A DNA stretch of 64,000 nt, taken from positions 1 to 64,000 of the forward strand of contig CAZPUS010000006.1 in NCBI GenBank assembly GCA_964589825.1, read 5' to 3'. This stretch comes from CAZPUS01 sp964589825. Lineage in GTDB: Bacteria; Fibrobacterota; Chitinivibrionia; Chitinivibrionales; WJKA01. Below the pieces are notes generated by a model, which made no database searches, was not told the DNA's origin, and saw only the letters and a program-made list of their open reading frames with translations. The translations under genes were made by a program, and so were the position numbers. Below, one piece after another: positions 26,724 through 35,711 of this stretch. The first letter of the stretch is position 1. Every line of letters starts with the position of its first letter.

Positions 26724-27479
26724 TTATAATCCGGTGGGAATGTCGATGAAACAAGTGTCAATGCCCGTCTTTTGCTGAATTATCTCTGCGAGTCTCTGTA
26801 TGCCCGGTCTTTCTGTGGCGTGATGACCGGCAAAAATCACGTGCATGCCGGCGTCCTTTGCATGATGATATATTTCTGCCGGCTCGCCGGTAATGTATGC
26901 ATCCACTTCGTGTTCGAGTGCATCGAAAAAACCTGATATGCCCGGTCCGCCGCTGGCCACCGCAATAGTGCGTATTTCGGGAGGGCCGAATTCGAGTGTG
27001 GTTGTGCAAGTGTGCAGTTGCTTCTCCAGTCTGGCACGAAGGGATGCAATATCGTACGGTGTCGTTACCGAGCCGATAAACGATATGGCGTTTCCTTTAT
27101 GAAATAAAAAAGGGGCTGATTTCTCCGCTCCGATACAGGAGAGTAATTGTGCGTTGTTACCAATGCCGGGATGCCGGTCAAGCGGAAGATGGCACGCGTA
27201 GAGTGACATATTGTATTTGTAAAGAATATCCAGGCGTGCACGCATGATACCGCGGACAGCGGGGGAGAGACCTTTCCAGAAGAGACCGTGATGTACCACG
27301 ATGTACTGCGCCCCCTCGCGGGCCGCACGGGTGAAAGTTTCCGCTCCCGCATCGACTGCGCATACCACTTTTTCTACGGTATCAGCTCCTTCGAACTGTA
27401 TTCCGTTTACACTGTAGTCATCGACCTCGGAGATGGAGAGGTACTGGTTAAGAAACCGGGTTAGTTCCGATCGCTGCAT
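26724..27479 (-). CDS. Nif3-like dinuclear metal-centre protein (YbgI/GTP cyclohydrolase 1 type 2 family)
   Basis: About 251 residues from the ATG at 27479; an upstream in-frame ATG at 27569 would add 30 non-conserved residues. The metal-binding histidines are in 'YIVVHHGLFWKGLSP' and 'VIFAGHHATERPGIQRL', with 'SLYACHLPLDRHPGIGNN' between. Members form toroidal hexamers with two metals per subunit; the biochemical role remains unsettled although annotated as GTP cyclohydrolase 1 type 2. Divergent from the HU gene. Confidence 0.9.
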   Translation of the reverse strand: MQRSELTRFLNQYLSISEVDDYSVNGIQFEGADTVEKVVCAVDAGAETFTRAAREGAQYIVVHHGLFWKGLSPAVRGIMRARLDILYKYNMSLYACHLPLDRHPGIGNNAQLLSCIGAEKSAPFLFHKGNAISFIGSVTTPYDIASLRARLEKQLHTCTTTLEFGPPEIRTIAVASGGPGISGFFDALEHEVDAYITGEPAEIYHHAKDAGMHVIFAGHHATERPGIQRLAEIIQQKTGIDTCFIDIPTGL

Positions 27480-27644
27480 ATTCCGCAAATCCCTGTCAAT
27501 AGCGAGGCGAACGAGCAATCCCTTTGCACAACATTGTGCTGAAAAGGTTCGTTGTCGGGTTTTCCTCACAGTTGTTCATTAAGCCTGTATGTAGCCAATA
27601 TACAAAATGCGAATGCCCAAATTGATGCAAGACCAAATCAGGAC

Positions 27645-27674
27645 TTGCATTTATCGGGTGTTAATATGTATAAT
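27645..27674 (+). promoter_or_regulatory. Candidate sigma-70 promoter for the HU gene
   Basis: TTGCAT (27645-27650), an 18-bp spacer, and TATAAT (27669-27674), giving a leader of about 100 nt before the HU start at 27780. Confidence 0.6.
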
Positions 27675-27779
27675 TTAACATAACGCGATATCTGTATCTG
27701 TATACTTTCATCGACAACACAGGATACACCCTTTAATCAATTATTTCTATTCATACCCACCTATAACATAGGAGGAGAG

Positions 27780-28052
27780 ATGAATAAGGCTGAACTGGTC
27801 GAAGCAGTTGCCAAGGACACGAAGATGTCCAAAGCAGGCGTCGAGAGAATGGTGAACTCGATGCTCAACACAATTAAGAAGAAGACGAAGAAGGAAGGTG
27901 TCCAGCTCGTCGGCTTCGGTAGTTTCACAACTATGCAGAGAAAAGCGCGTTCGGGAAGAAACCCCCAGACAGGCGAAAAAATCCGCATAGGGGCGAAAAA
28001 AGTCGTGAAATTCAAACCCGGCGCAGGATTTGAAAAAGCGATAAAGAAATAA
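27780..28052 (+). CDS. HU-family DNA-binding protein
   Basis: Nucleoid-associated protein of 90 residues. 'MNKAELVEAVAKDTKMSKAG' begins the HU helical body, 'LVGFGSFTTMQRKARSGRNP' is the conserved beta arm base with the Pro that intercalates, and the C-terminus is 'VVKFKPGAGFEKAI'. Excellent ribosome site (AGGAGGAGAG). Has its own promoter and terminator. Confidence 0.96.
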   Translation: MNKAELVEAVAKDTKMSKAGVERMVNSMLNTIKKKTKKEGVQLVGFGSFTTMQRKARSGRNPQTGEKIRIGAKKVVKFKPGAGFEKAIKK

Positions 28053-28078
28053 CACCTTTGTTTGATCAGGTTGTCAAG

Positions 28079-28113
28079 AAGGTCATTGCAGTAACGCTGT
28101 AGTGACCTTTTTT
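28079..28113 (+). terminator. Terminator of the HU gene
   Basis: AAGGTCATTGCAG (28079-28091) pairs with CTGTAGTGACCTT (28097-28109) with two mismatches or wobbles, followed by more T. Stem begins 26 nt after the stop. Confidence 0.85.
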
Positions 28114-28479
28114 GGTTCGGGGTAAACCATGTACGCTGAAAATCCATTGTGCGCGAATGTTACGCAGGTTCGGTACAAAGAGCTCCGCACAAAAGAGAGT
28201 AATACCCACGGGCTGAACACGGATAGCATGCCCGTCGACAGGATAACCGCACGTGCAGATGAGAAAGGCTTCAGCAGAATCGGTAATCGCTCGACCGGGA
28301 AGAAGACGGTACAGAGAAAGATCATCGGAAAACCACATTACGCTTGAAAATGTGTGCCCTTCGATGCGGCTGAAACCGGTCTATCGTCAACAGTGTGTTG
28401 CGGTACTTATACGCAAATCCAACAGGTAACGGGTAATTTCGTTCTCCGGTATTTTGGCACTACCTTTTCCCTAAATGGG
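28114..28479. other. Non-coding stretch between HU terminator and MITE fragment
   Basis: About 370 bp without a gene I would support: short frames exist but lack ribosome sites, family resemblance or codon pattern. No RNA family is recognised. It may be decayed sequence, since it ends in a broken MITE fragment. Confidence 0.35.
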
Positions 28480-28513
28480 GCAGCTTTCATCAAAACGACC
28501 GCTCAATTCGGGT
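28480..28513 (+). repeat. Right-end fragment of the MITE family (copy D)
   Basis: Only the last 34 bp of the element remain: GCAGCTTTCATCAAAACGAC followed by CGCTCAATTCGGGT. The rest has been lost. It lies 19 bp upstream of a consensus promoter. Confidence 0.75.
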
Positions 28514-28531
28514 TTTTTTACAATACAATAA

Positions 28532-28560
28532 TTGACAAATCCGTACCGGAATCATATAAT
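28532..28560 (+). promoter_or_regulatory. Perfect-consensus sigma-70 promoter upstream of the HDOD gene
   Basis: TTGACA (28532-28537), exactly 17 bp, TATAAT (28555-28560). The HDOD start codon is about 130 nt downstream of the expected start point, leaving a sizeable leader. Confidence 0.75.
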
Positions 28561-28698
28561 GCTACTATATGAAGGCATGTCCTCTTACGCGGTGCAGTAG
28601 TACAGCGTTTGATATGGTGCTGTGACTCGAAAAAAATAGATGTGAAACGCATGTACCCTGCGTATGAACGGGGACAAGGCGGTTGAGGAGAAAAAGTG

Positions 28699-29598
28699 AT
28701 GCTGCATATGCAGATAAAACACGACCCAGACATCGATATACGCGCTCGACTCGATTCCCTGCAGCAATTGCCCTCGCTGGATACCAATGTAATGCAGATA
28801 TCGCAGAAGGTGGTAAGTGAAAAGGCGGAAGAGATAGATATCGACGAAATAATTTCGATTATCGAAAAGGATATCGGTCTGAGCGCAAAGGTGTTCCAGG
28901 TTGCCAACTCGGCTCAGTATGCCGGCAGATATGCACGCTTTGGAACACTGCGACAGGCGGTGGTGCGGCTGGGAATACCGGAGTTGATTCGTATATGTCT
29001 CGCGATTGCCGCCATACAGAGGTTCCAGAAAACTACCCCTCCATCAATAGATATGAAAGGATTCTGGCTGCACAGTTTGTGTGTTGCAAAGGGGTCCGCT
29101 AAGGTTGCCATGCATGCGCAGAACGTTACCTTTGATACCTCACGGTTGTATATTGCCGGTTTATTTCACGATATCGGCTCGGTGATTCTCGACACCTGGT
29201 TCACCGAGCTCTACCAAGATATAAATCGACAGGCCCGCACGCAGCATGAATATCTGCATGTGGTCGAAAAAGAGATTCTCGGGATGGATCATGGCGAGAT
29301 TAGTGCGTATCTGCTGCGCAGATGGGGACTGGATGAAAATATAATAGAAGCGGCCGGCAATCACCATCATCCTCAGCATGCCCCGGTCGATCAACGTGCA
29401 CCAACCCAGTTGCTTCACGTGACAGACTTTGCCTGTTCCGCGCTTGGTGCATTCGAGCCCGGGGAGCGACAACCGCAGAATTGTGATGTTGCGGTATGGG
29501 AGGATCTGGGTATTTCGGAAGACGCGATGGATGCGATCATTGCCGAGACAAAAGATCAGATAGAGGTTGGTGGGGAGTTTATTTCAATGGCACTTTAA
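28699..29598 (+). CDS. HDOD-domain signalling protein
   Basis: 299 residues, almost all HDOD domain (related to HD hydrolases, usually without phosphodiesterase activity and used for signal output). Seen: 'AKVFQVANSAQYAGR', 'LRQAVVRLGIPELIRI', the HD pair in 'AGLFHDIGSVILD', and 'AAGNHHHPQHAP'. GAGGAG lies eight bases before the ATG; a GTG one codon earlier is an alternative. Driven by the consensus promoter at 28532 and followed by the hybrid kinase, which suggests a shared signalling role. A paralogue lies at 53605. Confidence 0.9.
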   Translation: MLHMQIKHDPDIDIRARLDSLQQLPSLDTNVMQISQKVVSEKAEEIDIDEIISIIEKDIGLSAKVFQVANSAQYAGRYARFGTLRQAVVRLGIPELIRICLAIAAIQRFQKTTPPSIDMKGFWLHSLCVAKGSAKVAMHAQNVTFDTSRLYIAGLFHDIGSVILDTWFTELYQDINRQARTQHEYLHVVEKEILGMDHGEISAYLLRRWGLDENIIEAAGNHHHPQHAPVDQRAPTQLLHVTDFACSALGAFEPGERQPQNCDVAVWEDLGISEDAMDAIIAETKDQIEVGGEFISMAL

Positions 29599-29855
29599 TG
29601 CGGCAGTGCTCATGTGTCGGGTAAGGGGTCCGAAATAATCCCGAAACGTTTGGGGGAGAATACTATTTTTTCGTAGTATGAAGCTATCGTTATTTAACCG
29701 GCGTTATGTACCGGCGCTGCTTTTTCGCAGTGGACAACAGGGCAAGGTCTATCGTGTATTTAGAAGAATATTCTTTACAGTGGCTGAAAAGTGCGGCAGA
29801 GGTCAGGCAGGAGTATCGAATTGCGATCGTTTCCGGCAGGGAGAATCATGAAGAA

Positions 29856-32075
29856 ATGAACAAAAGAATCGAGAACGGAATCGAAGGGCTGGTGACGCGT
29901 AACCGATTTCGGTATTACGTAGTAATTCTTACGACTGTGCTGGCGGTCATAATGTGTACCGCATTCGCGATAGTCTCGTTTTACCGGGGCAATTATCATC
30001 TTATGGTGGTGGACGAGGCTTTCGCGGTATTTATGCTGCTGAATGCGGGGCTGCTTTATGCCAGCAAAAAGGTGATTGTCGCCTCATCGATGGCAGCCGT
30101 GGCAACGGGGTTGTTTTTTCTCTATATTACCGTGACCGGGGCGTATTATGCCGGCATCGGGTGGAGCCTGGTCTATCCGGTGGTCGTTTTTTTCGTACTC
30201 GGACTTCGATGGGGTACGGTTGCGGGCGCGTTATATGCGGTCTTGCTCTTTTCGCTCAGTTTTTCTCCAGTGTTCGATTTTTTTAAGCCTGCCGATTTTG
30301 ATATGACGACACTGGGCCAGTATGCGGGTGCCTATGGGGTGTCTTTTGCGATTGTATTGCTATATGAATATATGCAAAGTCTCACCATATCTCGCCTCGA
30401 AAAAGAGGTCGCGATGCGAGCCTCGCTCAACACAAAGCTTCATGAGGCAAAGCGCAATGCGGAACATGCCAATGCGCTTAAAAGCACCTTTCTGGCAAAT
30501 ATGTCACACGAGATACGAACACCGCTTAACGGTGTATTGGGAATGAGCGAGCTTCTCGGAGATACGCAGCTTACCCCGCTGCAGAGAGAATACCTCGACA
30601 GTATACATCATTCAGGGGAGTCGTTGCTCGGACTTATAAACAATATCCTGGACATCTCCAAAATAGAAGCCGGACGCATGGAGCTGGAGCACACCGAGAT
30701 AGAATTGTGCACACTGGTTGAGTCGAGTATGGAGATGCTTGCGTATCAGGCGCATCAGAAGGAGCTTGCGCTCTCTACGTGTATACACGAAGAGGTGCCT
30801 CAAAAGGTAAAAGGAGACGGCGTACGGCTGAAACAGGTATTACTCAATCTGGTAGGTAATGCGATAAAATTTACCGAAGAGGGAGAAGTGTCGCTCGAGG
30901 TGGAGCATGCCGGGCATACGGATGAAGGGCTACAGTTGCGATTCAGTATACGTGATACCGGGATCGGTATATCGGGACAGGACCGGCAGCGTTTGTTCAA
31001 TGCGTTTTCCCAGGTCGATCCTTCCTCGACGCGTCGTTACGGCGGCACAGGACTTGGGCTTGCCATATCACAGCGACTCGTCACGATGATGAACGGGCGT
31101 ATCGAGGTAGCGAGCACACCGGGAGTGGGTACTACGTTCAGCTTCAATGCAGAATTCAGTCCGGTTACCGACGCATCGCATTCGAGTATTTCACGGTGGC
31201 GCGTGCGTGTTGCGCCCTTGCGTGTACTTGTGCTCGATTCACATGACGCAAGCCGTGAGTCACTCGTGTATTATCTTCAAAAGCTTGGAGCGCAGGTCGA
31301 TGCAGAAAAAGATGTGACTGCCGCGGTTTCGAACATGCGGGATGCCGCGGCGGTACGCACGGGCTATGACATACTTTTTGTGTGCAGTGACAATTGTGCG
31401 GATGAAGTCAAAAAGATGTATACCTGTGTTCGTGAATATACGGATACGGCCAGACGGCCGCGTATAATCGCGGTATCCAGCGCTGCACCCCGGAATGAAG
31501 AGAAGCAGGTGGTGCACTGTGCGGATTATACGTTGATACGCCCGGTCTCCCAGAAAAAACTCGTCGAGAGTCTCAATATGCAGGAGATGGCATTTGCAGG
31601 GGAAAAAACGATGCACGCGGATGCGTATAATGCGCCCCTGCATTCGTCCGTGCACGAAACCGGAAGAAAAGGGGTGCGTATTCTTGTAGCTGAAGACAAT
31701 GTCGTGAATCAGAAAGTGGTGGAAAAAATTCTGCAGAAGCATGGCTATGAAACGACGATTGTGGAAGACGGCGCTGAAGCGATAAAAGCGTTCGACCAAC
31801 AGGATTTTGCATGTGTATTTCTCGACTGCCAGATGCCGAATAAAAACGGCTTCGAGGTGTGCCATGCAATACGTGAAAGAGAAGCGGGAACGCACAGACA
31901 CATTCCGGTGATTGCATTGACAGCCAATGCAATAAAGGGTGATCGGGAGCGATGCCTTGCAGCGGGGATGGATGACTATATAGCAAAGCCGTTTCGCAAA
32001 AAGGAACTGATCGAAGTGCTGCAGCACTGGATTGTGCCCCAGGCCTCCGCCAATGAATTTCCCGCGACACAATAG
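29856..32075 (+). CDS. Hybrid sensor histidine kinase with degenerate and canonical receiver domains
   Basis: About 739 residues from the ATG at 29856 (GGGAG upstream); frame continues to an ATG at 29706 but that segment lacks a ribosome site. Six membrane helices (about 25-190) form the sensor with no large periplasmic domain. A HisKA domain follows with phospho-accepting H218 in 'NMSHEIRTPLNG', then HATPase_c with 'NLVGNAIKF', 'DTGIGI' and 'GGTGLGLAIS' (about 396). Next is a receiver-like domain that keeps 'VLVLDSHDA' but has Cys where the phospho-Asp is expected ('ILFVCSDN'). Last comes a full receiver with D657 in 'VFLDCQMPNKNG'. An HPt protein follows, so a multistep phosphorelay is likely. 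No output regulator is adjacent. Confidence 0.9.
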   Translation: MNKRIENGIEGLVTRNRFRYYVVILTTVLAVIMCTAFAIVSFYRGNYHLMVVDEAFAVFMLLNAGLLYASKKVIVASSMAAVATGLFFLYITVTGAYYAGIGWSLVYPVVVFFVLGLRWGTVAGALYAVLLFSLSFSPVFDFFKPADFDMTTLGQYAGAYGVSFAIVLLYEYMQSLTISRLEKEVAMRASLNTKLHEAKRNAEHANALKSTFLANMSHEIRTPLNGVLGMSELLGDTQLTPLQREYLDSIHHSGESLLGLINNILDISKIEAGRMELEHTEIELCTLVESSMEMLAYQAHQKELALSTCIHEEVPQKVKGDGVRLKQVLLNLVGNAIKFTEEGEVSLEVEHAGHTDEGLQLRFSIRDTGIGISGQDRQRLFNAFSQVDPSSTRRYGGTGLGLAISQRLVTMMNGRIEVASTPGVGTTFSFNAEFSPVTDASHSSISRWRVRVAPLRVLVLDSHDASRESLVYYLQKLGAQVDAEKDVTAAVSNMRDAAAVRTGYDILFVCSDNCADEVKKMYTCVREYTDTARRPRIIAVSSAAPRNEEKQVVHCADYTLIRPVSQKKLVESLNMQEMAFAGEKTMHADAYNAPLHSSVHETGRKGVRILVAEDNVVNQKVVEKILQKHGYETTIVEDGAEAIKAFDQQDFACVFLDCQMPNKNGFEVCHAIREREAGTHRHIPVIALTANAIKGDRERCLAAGMDDYIAKPFRKKELIEVLQHWIVPQASANEFPATQ

Positions 32076-32076
32076 T

Positions 32077-32239
32077 ACCTAAATTGAGCGGTTTTGTGCG
32101 TGAAATCTGCTGTAATCCGCATTACTTTTATATTCTTAAAAATCATGAGACAACCAACAAGGATGCCCCGGGGTTTTCGAGAACACAATAGCAGCACGGC
32201 TCACCGCAGCTTTCATCAAAACAACCGCTCAATTTAGGT
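32077..32239 (+). mobile_element. Palindromic MITE-like element, copy E (best-preserved ends)
   Basis: 163 bp with a perfect 17-bp terminal inverted repeat ACCTAAATTGAGCGGTT. The flanks carry the direct repeat AGT (32074-32076 and 32240-32242). It starts one base after the kinase stop codon TAG and lies between the kinase and its HPt partner, so the two coding regions are split by a potential long hairpin. Confidence 0.92.
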
Positions 32240-32268
32240 AGTATATATTTTTAACACAGCTATATCAT

Positions 32269-32616
32269 ATGTGTAAAGAAAACAGGGAAACGATCAGAGA
32301 GGCATACGAAGCCCTTGGAGAAGACAGGGAACTATTCACGGAAGTTGCGCAAGAATATATCGATGATGTTCCCCGGCAGGTGCAGCGTCTTTATGAAGCA
32401 GTTGCATCTGCAGATCGGTACAAACTTTCCGGAATCGCTCATTCTGTAAAAAGCGCATCCGCCACGATCGGTGCGAATGAGAGTGCAGATTGCGCCCGAC
32501 GACTGGAACATGCCGCGTCGACTGTATCGTGGGAGCGTCTGCAGAAGCGGGTACAGACGCTGAAAGAGTGTATGGAGAGTGCGGTGGCCTGTCTTATGCA
32601 TTTTGTTTCGGAATAA
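32269..32616 (+). CDS. HPt (histidine phosphotransfer) protein
   Basis: 115 residues forming one HPt four-helix bundle. The phosphorylated histidine is H58 in 'GIAHSVKSASATIGA', the usual HPt signature. It would accept phosphate from the receiver of the hybrid kinase encoded 190 bp upstream and pass it to a separate regulator. The ATG lacks a good ribosome site. A MITE copy separates it from the kinase gene. Confidence 0.92.
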   Translation: MCKENRETIREAYEALGEDRELFTEVAQEYIDDVPRQVQRLYEAVASADRYKLSGIAHSVKSASATIGANESADCARRLEHAASTVSWERLQKRVQTLKECMESAVACLMHFVSE

Positions 32617-32628
32617 GCGAAACGATCT

Positions 32629-32792
32629 ACGAGCTACATGACGATTGTATTGATGAGCGATCCTGTGAGCCGCAATGGTATTGTGTTTTCGAAAATGGCT
32701 GGTCGTCCTTGTTGGAGGCTCCATTTTTTCGGACACGGACGCGCAGTGCGTAGGTTAACAGAATTCGCTCACAAAATCGCTTTGAGTATGGC
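32629..32792 (-). mobile_element. Palindromic MITE-like element, copy N (opposite orientation, diverged)
   Basis: The only copy in reverse: the centre reads CCTTGTTGG and the core 'GTGAGCCGCAATGGTATTGT' matches the family complement. Ends are worn. It starts 13 bp after the HPt stop and ends about 5 bp before the stop of the convergent BatA-like gene. Confidence 0.75.
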
Positions 32793-32796
32793 TAAA

Positions 32797-34812
32797 TTAC
32801 CTGCGACGGCTCTGGCTGCGAAGTCGAACCGAATGGCTGAGCAGGACTTCGGCAAGAAGAAGCAGAAAAAGCGCTGCCGTTAAAATACGCGGCAGAGCCT
32901 TCATCGATACGGGCTGGTGTACATTCGAGAAAAAAGAATCGGGGTTTTCGATACTGTGAGTATTGGAACACAGGGGGAGTTTGTCTCCCGGAAGGTAGAT
33001 TCGGGGAGACTCACGAAGATTGGGTGTCGCGCCAAGATAGTAAGCCTTACCGCTGTCGGGTACGACGTTATAGTGTCCGGGAGAAGAAAGCTCCACGTGT
33101 GTCTGTGTATTCCAGGTGGCGACGAGTTGACCGGCTGAATCGAAAACGGCGGCACTGCGGGTAGATCCGAAAAACGGATTTCGTCTGGATTGCCCTGCGG
33201 TCCAGTTCGGAGAACTACCGGCAATGCGCGTCATTAGTGTACTGATGCATCTGTCAAGCAAAGGAAGGTATATTCCGCGTTGATAGAGGTTGTTTGTGTT
33301 GGTCAACCCCATGGAAGCGGAGAAAAATCCCCAGATGTACCTTCCTTCGTACACCGAGAAAAAAACGCCGCCATCGCGAGTTCTGATCAGTGCATTGCCG
33401 GGAAGTGACGACAGTGCACGCTCGATATGTACATCGGAAGGCGCCGTGGGTGAAAAATCTTTCCACAAAGACGTGTGGGCGTGGGGAATGTCTATGGTTG
33501 TCGAAACGCTCATGATATGAGACTCTACTCCAAAGCGACGAAAAAGGCCGACATTCGTTCCGGCCCTGGCATTATCCAGCGCAGGAGAATAAAGACAGAT
33601 TTTTTTGTGAGTTTCAAATGGTATCTGCCAAAACCGCGGTGGTAATTTGTCGAGACCATACAAAAACAGTATGTCTGCAGAATCGATATCCTCAGCATGC
33701 AGTTGACCGGGAGATACATGTGTGATAGTCCGTCGGGAGGAACCGGGATAAAGTGCCTGCAAAGCTGCACGAAGTGGATAGGTCTTTTTTGGATTTCCTA
33801 TAATGCAAATTCGTTTTTGCTGACGCCGGGGCATCACGAAATAACCGGTGTTGTCATGTGTAAGGTCATCATGACGTTCGAGCTGCAGTACTCCCATCTT
33901 TTTTCGATTATCGGCAGGGTTGTCGGCGCGCAGAATAATGGATAGCTGCGTGGAATCGACGCCGGGAGCGAAACGTGCGTGATGCGTGCCGAACTCGGTA
34001 CCGTCCATCTGCAGTGAAACCGCAACCGTGGTGCTGTCATCGGTGAGAGACCTCCACAGCGTCGCACAAATACGCATCGGGGAGCCGGGTACGGTCCGGA
34101 TATGGCCAATTGAGAAGTTATCCAGAGGATCGGATGAATCAGGGGCAAGATTGACACACCATATTTCACCGGAGATCCCTTTTTCATCGAGATCGGCACC
34201 AATATCAGAGAGATCATCGACGAATCCCTGGTGAAAATCGCTGAAAAGAAAAAGCGCGCGGTGTTGATTTTTTGTGCGGGGCAGAAGGGAATACGCGTCT
34301 ATACACGCTCCAAGATTGGAAGGTGCATGTCGCGGTGGGCGTGGAAGATCTTTTGCATTTGTAAACGGAACGAAAGCCGCGTTCTTATGAGAGAACAAAT
34401 GTAGTTGGCTGTGGGGTCCAGTCATGTGAGCAAGTGTATCGATATAAGCCATCGCATGTTGCGTCAAAGAACCGTTCGGTGTACGGGTGCTCATGCTGAT
34501 GGTGGGATCGATCCAGCAATAGATCGTGGTAGCCGGATCGAAGATTGACGAATGAGATGATTTTTCAGGGGGGATATACGGCCGGGCGAAAAGGAAGATG
34601 ATGCAGCAGATAAGCAGCATACGCACAACGACAAGAAAATGTATCCGAAAACGGTGTGCCCTGAGCGTTTTAAGCTGTGTTTGAGTGAAAAACCGAAGCG
34701 TGGAAAACGTGCGCGTTCGGACGGTACGCCGTGAAAAAAAATGCAGCAGCAGCGGCACAGCCATTGCCACAAGCCCTGCAAGGAACCATGGTGACAAAAA
34801 AGAAAAGGGCAT
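32797..34812 (-). CDS. BatA-like membrane protein with VWA-type periplasmic/cytoplasmic region
   Basis: 671 residues. The BatA N-terminal module is clear: 'FLSPWFLAGLVAMAVPLLLH' then 'RTRTFSTLRFF', followed by a second membrane helix ('VVRMLLICCIIFLFARPYI'). A von Willebrand-like stretch begins 'TIYCWIDPTISMSTRTPNG', a weak match to DxSxS: Asp and one Ser are present. A long middle region is beta-rich, and a last membrane helix is near the C-terminus. The start ATG overlaps the DUF58 stop (TAATG), so the pair is translationally coupled. BatA and DUF58 usually occur with a MoxR ATPase in envelope-stress or periplasmic assembly loci; no MoxR is seen here. Function is inferred from context only. 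Confidence 0.85.
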   Translation of the reverse strand: MPFSFLSPWFLAGLVAMAVPLLLHFFSRRTVRTRTFSTLRFFTQTQLKTLRAHRFRIHFLVVVRMLLICCIIFLFARPYIPPEKSSHSSIFDPATTIYCWIDPTISMSTRTPNGSLTQHAMAYIDTLAHMTGPHSQLHLFSHKNAAFVPFTNAKDLPRPPRHAPSNLGACIDAYSLLPRTKNQHRALFLFSDFHQGFVDDLSDIGADLDEKGISGEIWCVNLAPDSSDPLDNFSIGHIRTVPGSPMRICATLWRSLTDDSTTVAVSLQMDGTEFGTHHARFAPGVDSTQLSIILRADNPADNRKKMGVLQLERHDDLTHDNTGYFVMPRRQQKRICIIGNPKKTYPLRAALQALYPGSSRRTITHVSPGQLHAEDIDSADILFLYGLDKLPPRFWQIPFETHKKICLYSPALDNARAGTNVGLFRRFGVESHIMSVSTTIDIPHAHTSLWKDFSPTAPSDVHIERALSSLPGNALIRTRDGGVFFSVYEGRYIWGFFSASMGLTNTNNLYQRGIYLPLLDRCISTLMTRIAGSSPNWTAGQSRRNPFFGSTRSAAVFDSAGQLVATWNTQTHVELSSPGHYNVVPDSGKAYYLGATPNLRESPRIYLPGDKLPLCSNTHSIENPDSFFSNVHQPVSMKALPRILTAALFLLLLAEVLLSHSVRLRSQSRRR

Positions 34813-35711
34813 TAATAGAGCCTCGTTCGGGTGCGCAGCACATCGGTGAGCGCCTGTTGAAACGGCTGGGTGGTCACGACGGTGGAGAGCGTAACACCAA
34901 GAGTCCCGCATATCTGTGCAAGTCGCTCCCGATGCCGGTCCAGAGAGTCCGAAAAAAGCCGCTGAGCGATCTCTGCATCTATGCGCAGCGTCGCACCGGT
35001 TTCGAGGTCTTTGAGATTTGCGGTATCTGTGAAAATGGTTTCGTGCTCCATTGGATCGAGAATCTGCAGGATAATGATATCCTGTCGGGAAAAATGAAGG
35101 TGTCGGATTCCCCGGATAAGTGCATCGGTATCATCGAGAAGGTCGCTGATGAGGATGCACATGCCGCGTCTGGTAAGCGTCGGGGCAATGGTGTCGAGGA
35201 TGCTGCCGCAGTGGGTGGTTCCCCCGGGAGAGCTTTCCCACAGATGGGCCAGAACACGCGTGAGATGAACCCGGGTAGATTTGGGCGGCAGATGCATGCG
35301 GGGAGATTCGTCAAAAAGCCACAGCCCAGCGGCATCTCTTTGTTGAATCAACAGATAGGAAATGGCAGCACTCAGCGTTCGTGCATACTCGTATTTGGAG
35401 ATATGCCCGGAGGAAGAGAATTGCATGGAATTGCTTTTATCGAGAAGGATGTGCGCAGAGAGGTTTGTTTCGTCCTCATAGCGTCTGGTGAGTGCCCGGT
35501 CGCTTTTTGCGTATTTTTTCCAGTCAATCGACCTGACCGATTCTCCGGTCATGTACTGGCGGTATTCACTGAACTCAGAGGAAAAGCCGTGGTAAGGGCT
35601 TTTATGTATTCCCCGGAGTATTCCTTCGACGATAATGCGTGCCCTGAGGTGCAGATTCTGTAATGCGGCAATATCGGCTGCAGAGAGTGCGCTGTTATGA
35701 CTGGAAGCCAT
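34812..35711 (-). CDS. DUF58 domain protein
   Basis: 299 residues. The family signature 'SSEFSEYRQYMTGESVRSID' is at about 44-63, followed by 'WKKYAKSDRALTRRYEDE' and a VWA-like 'LLDKSNSM' (MIDAS-type DxSxS variant). Members sit between MoxR AAA+ ATPases and BatA-type membrane proteins and are thought to help assemble envelope complexes. It overlaps hflX by 17 bp upstream and the BatA-like gene by one base downstream. Confidence 0.9.
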   Translation of the reverse strand: MASSHNSALSAADIAALQNLHLRARIIVEGILRGIHKSPYHGFSSEFSEYRQYMTGESVRSIDWKKYAKSDRALTRRYEDETNLSAHILLDKSNSMQFSSSGHISKYEYARTLSAAISYLLIQQRDAAGLWLFDESPRMHLPPKSTRVHLTRVLAHLWESSPGGTTHCGSILDTIAPTLTRRGMCILISDLLDDTDALIRGIRHLHFSRQDIIILQILDPMEHETIFTDTANLKDLETGATLRIDAEIAQRLFSDSLDRHRERLAQICGTLGVTLSTVVTTQPFQQALTDVLRTRTRLY

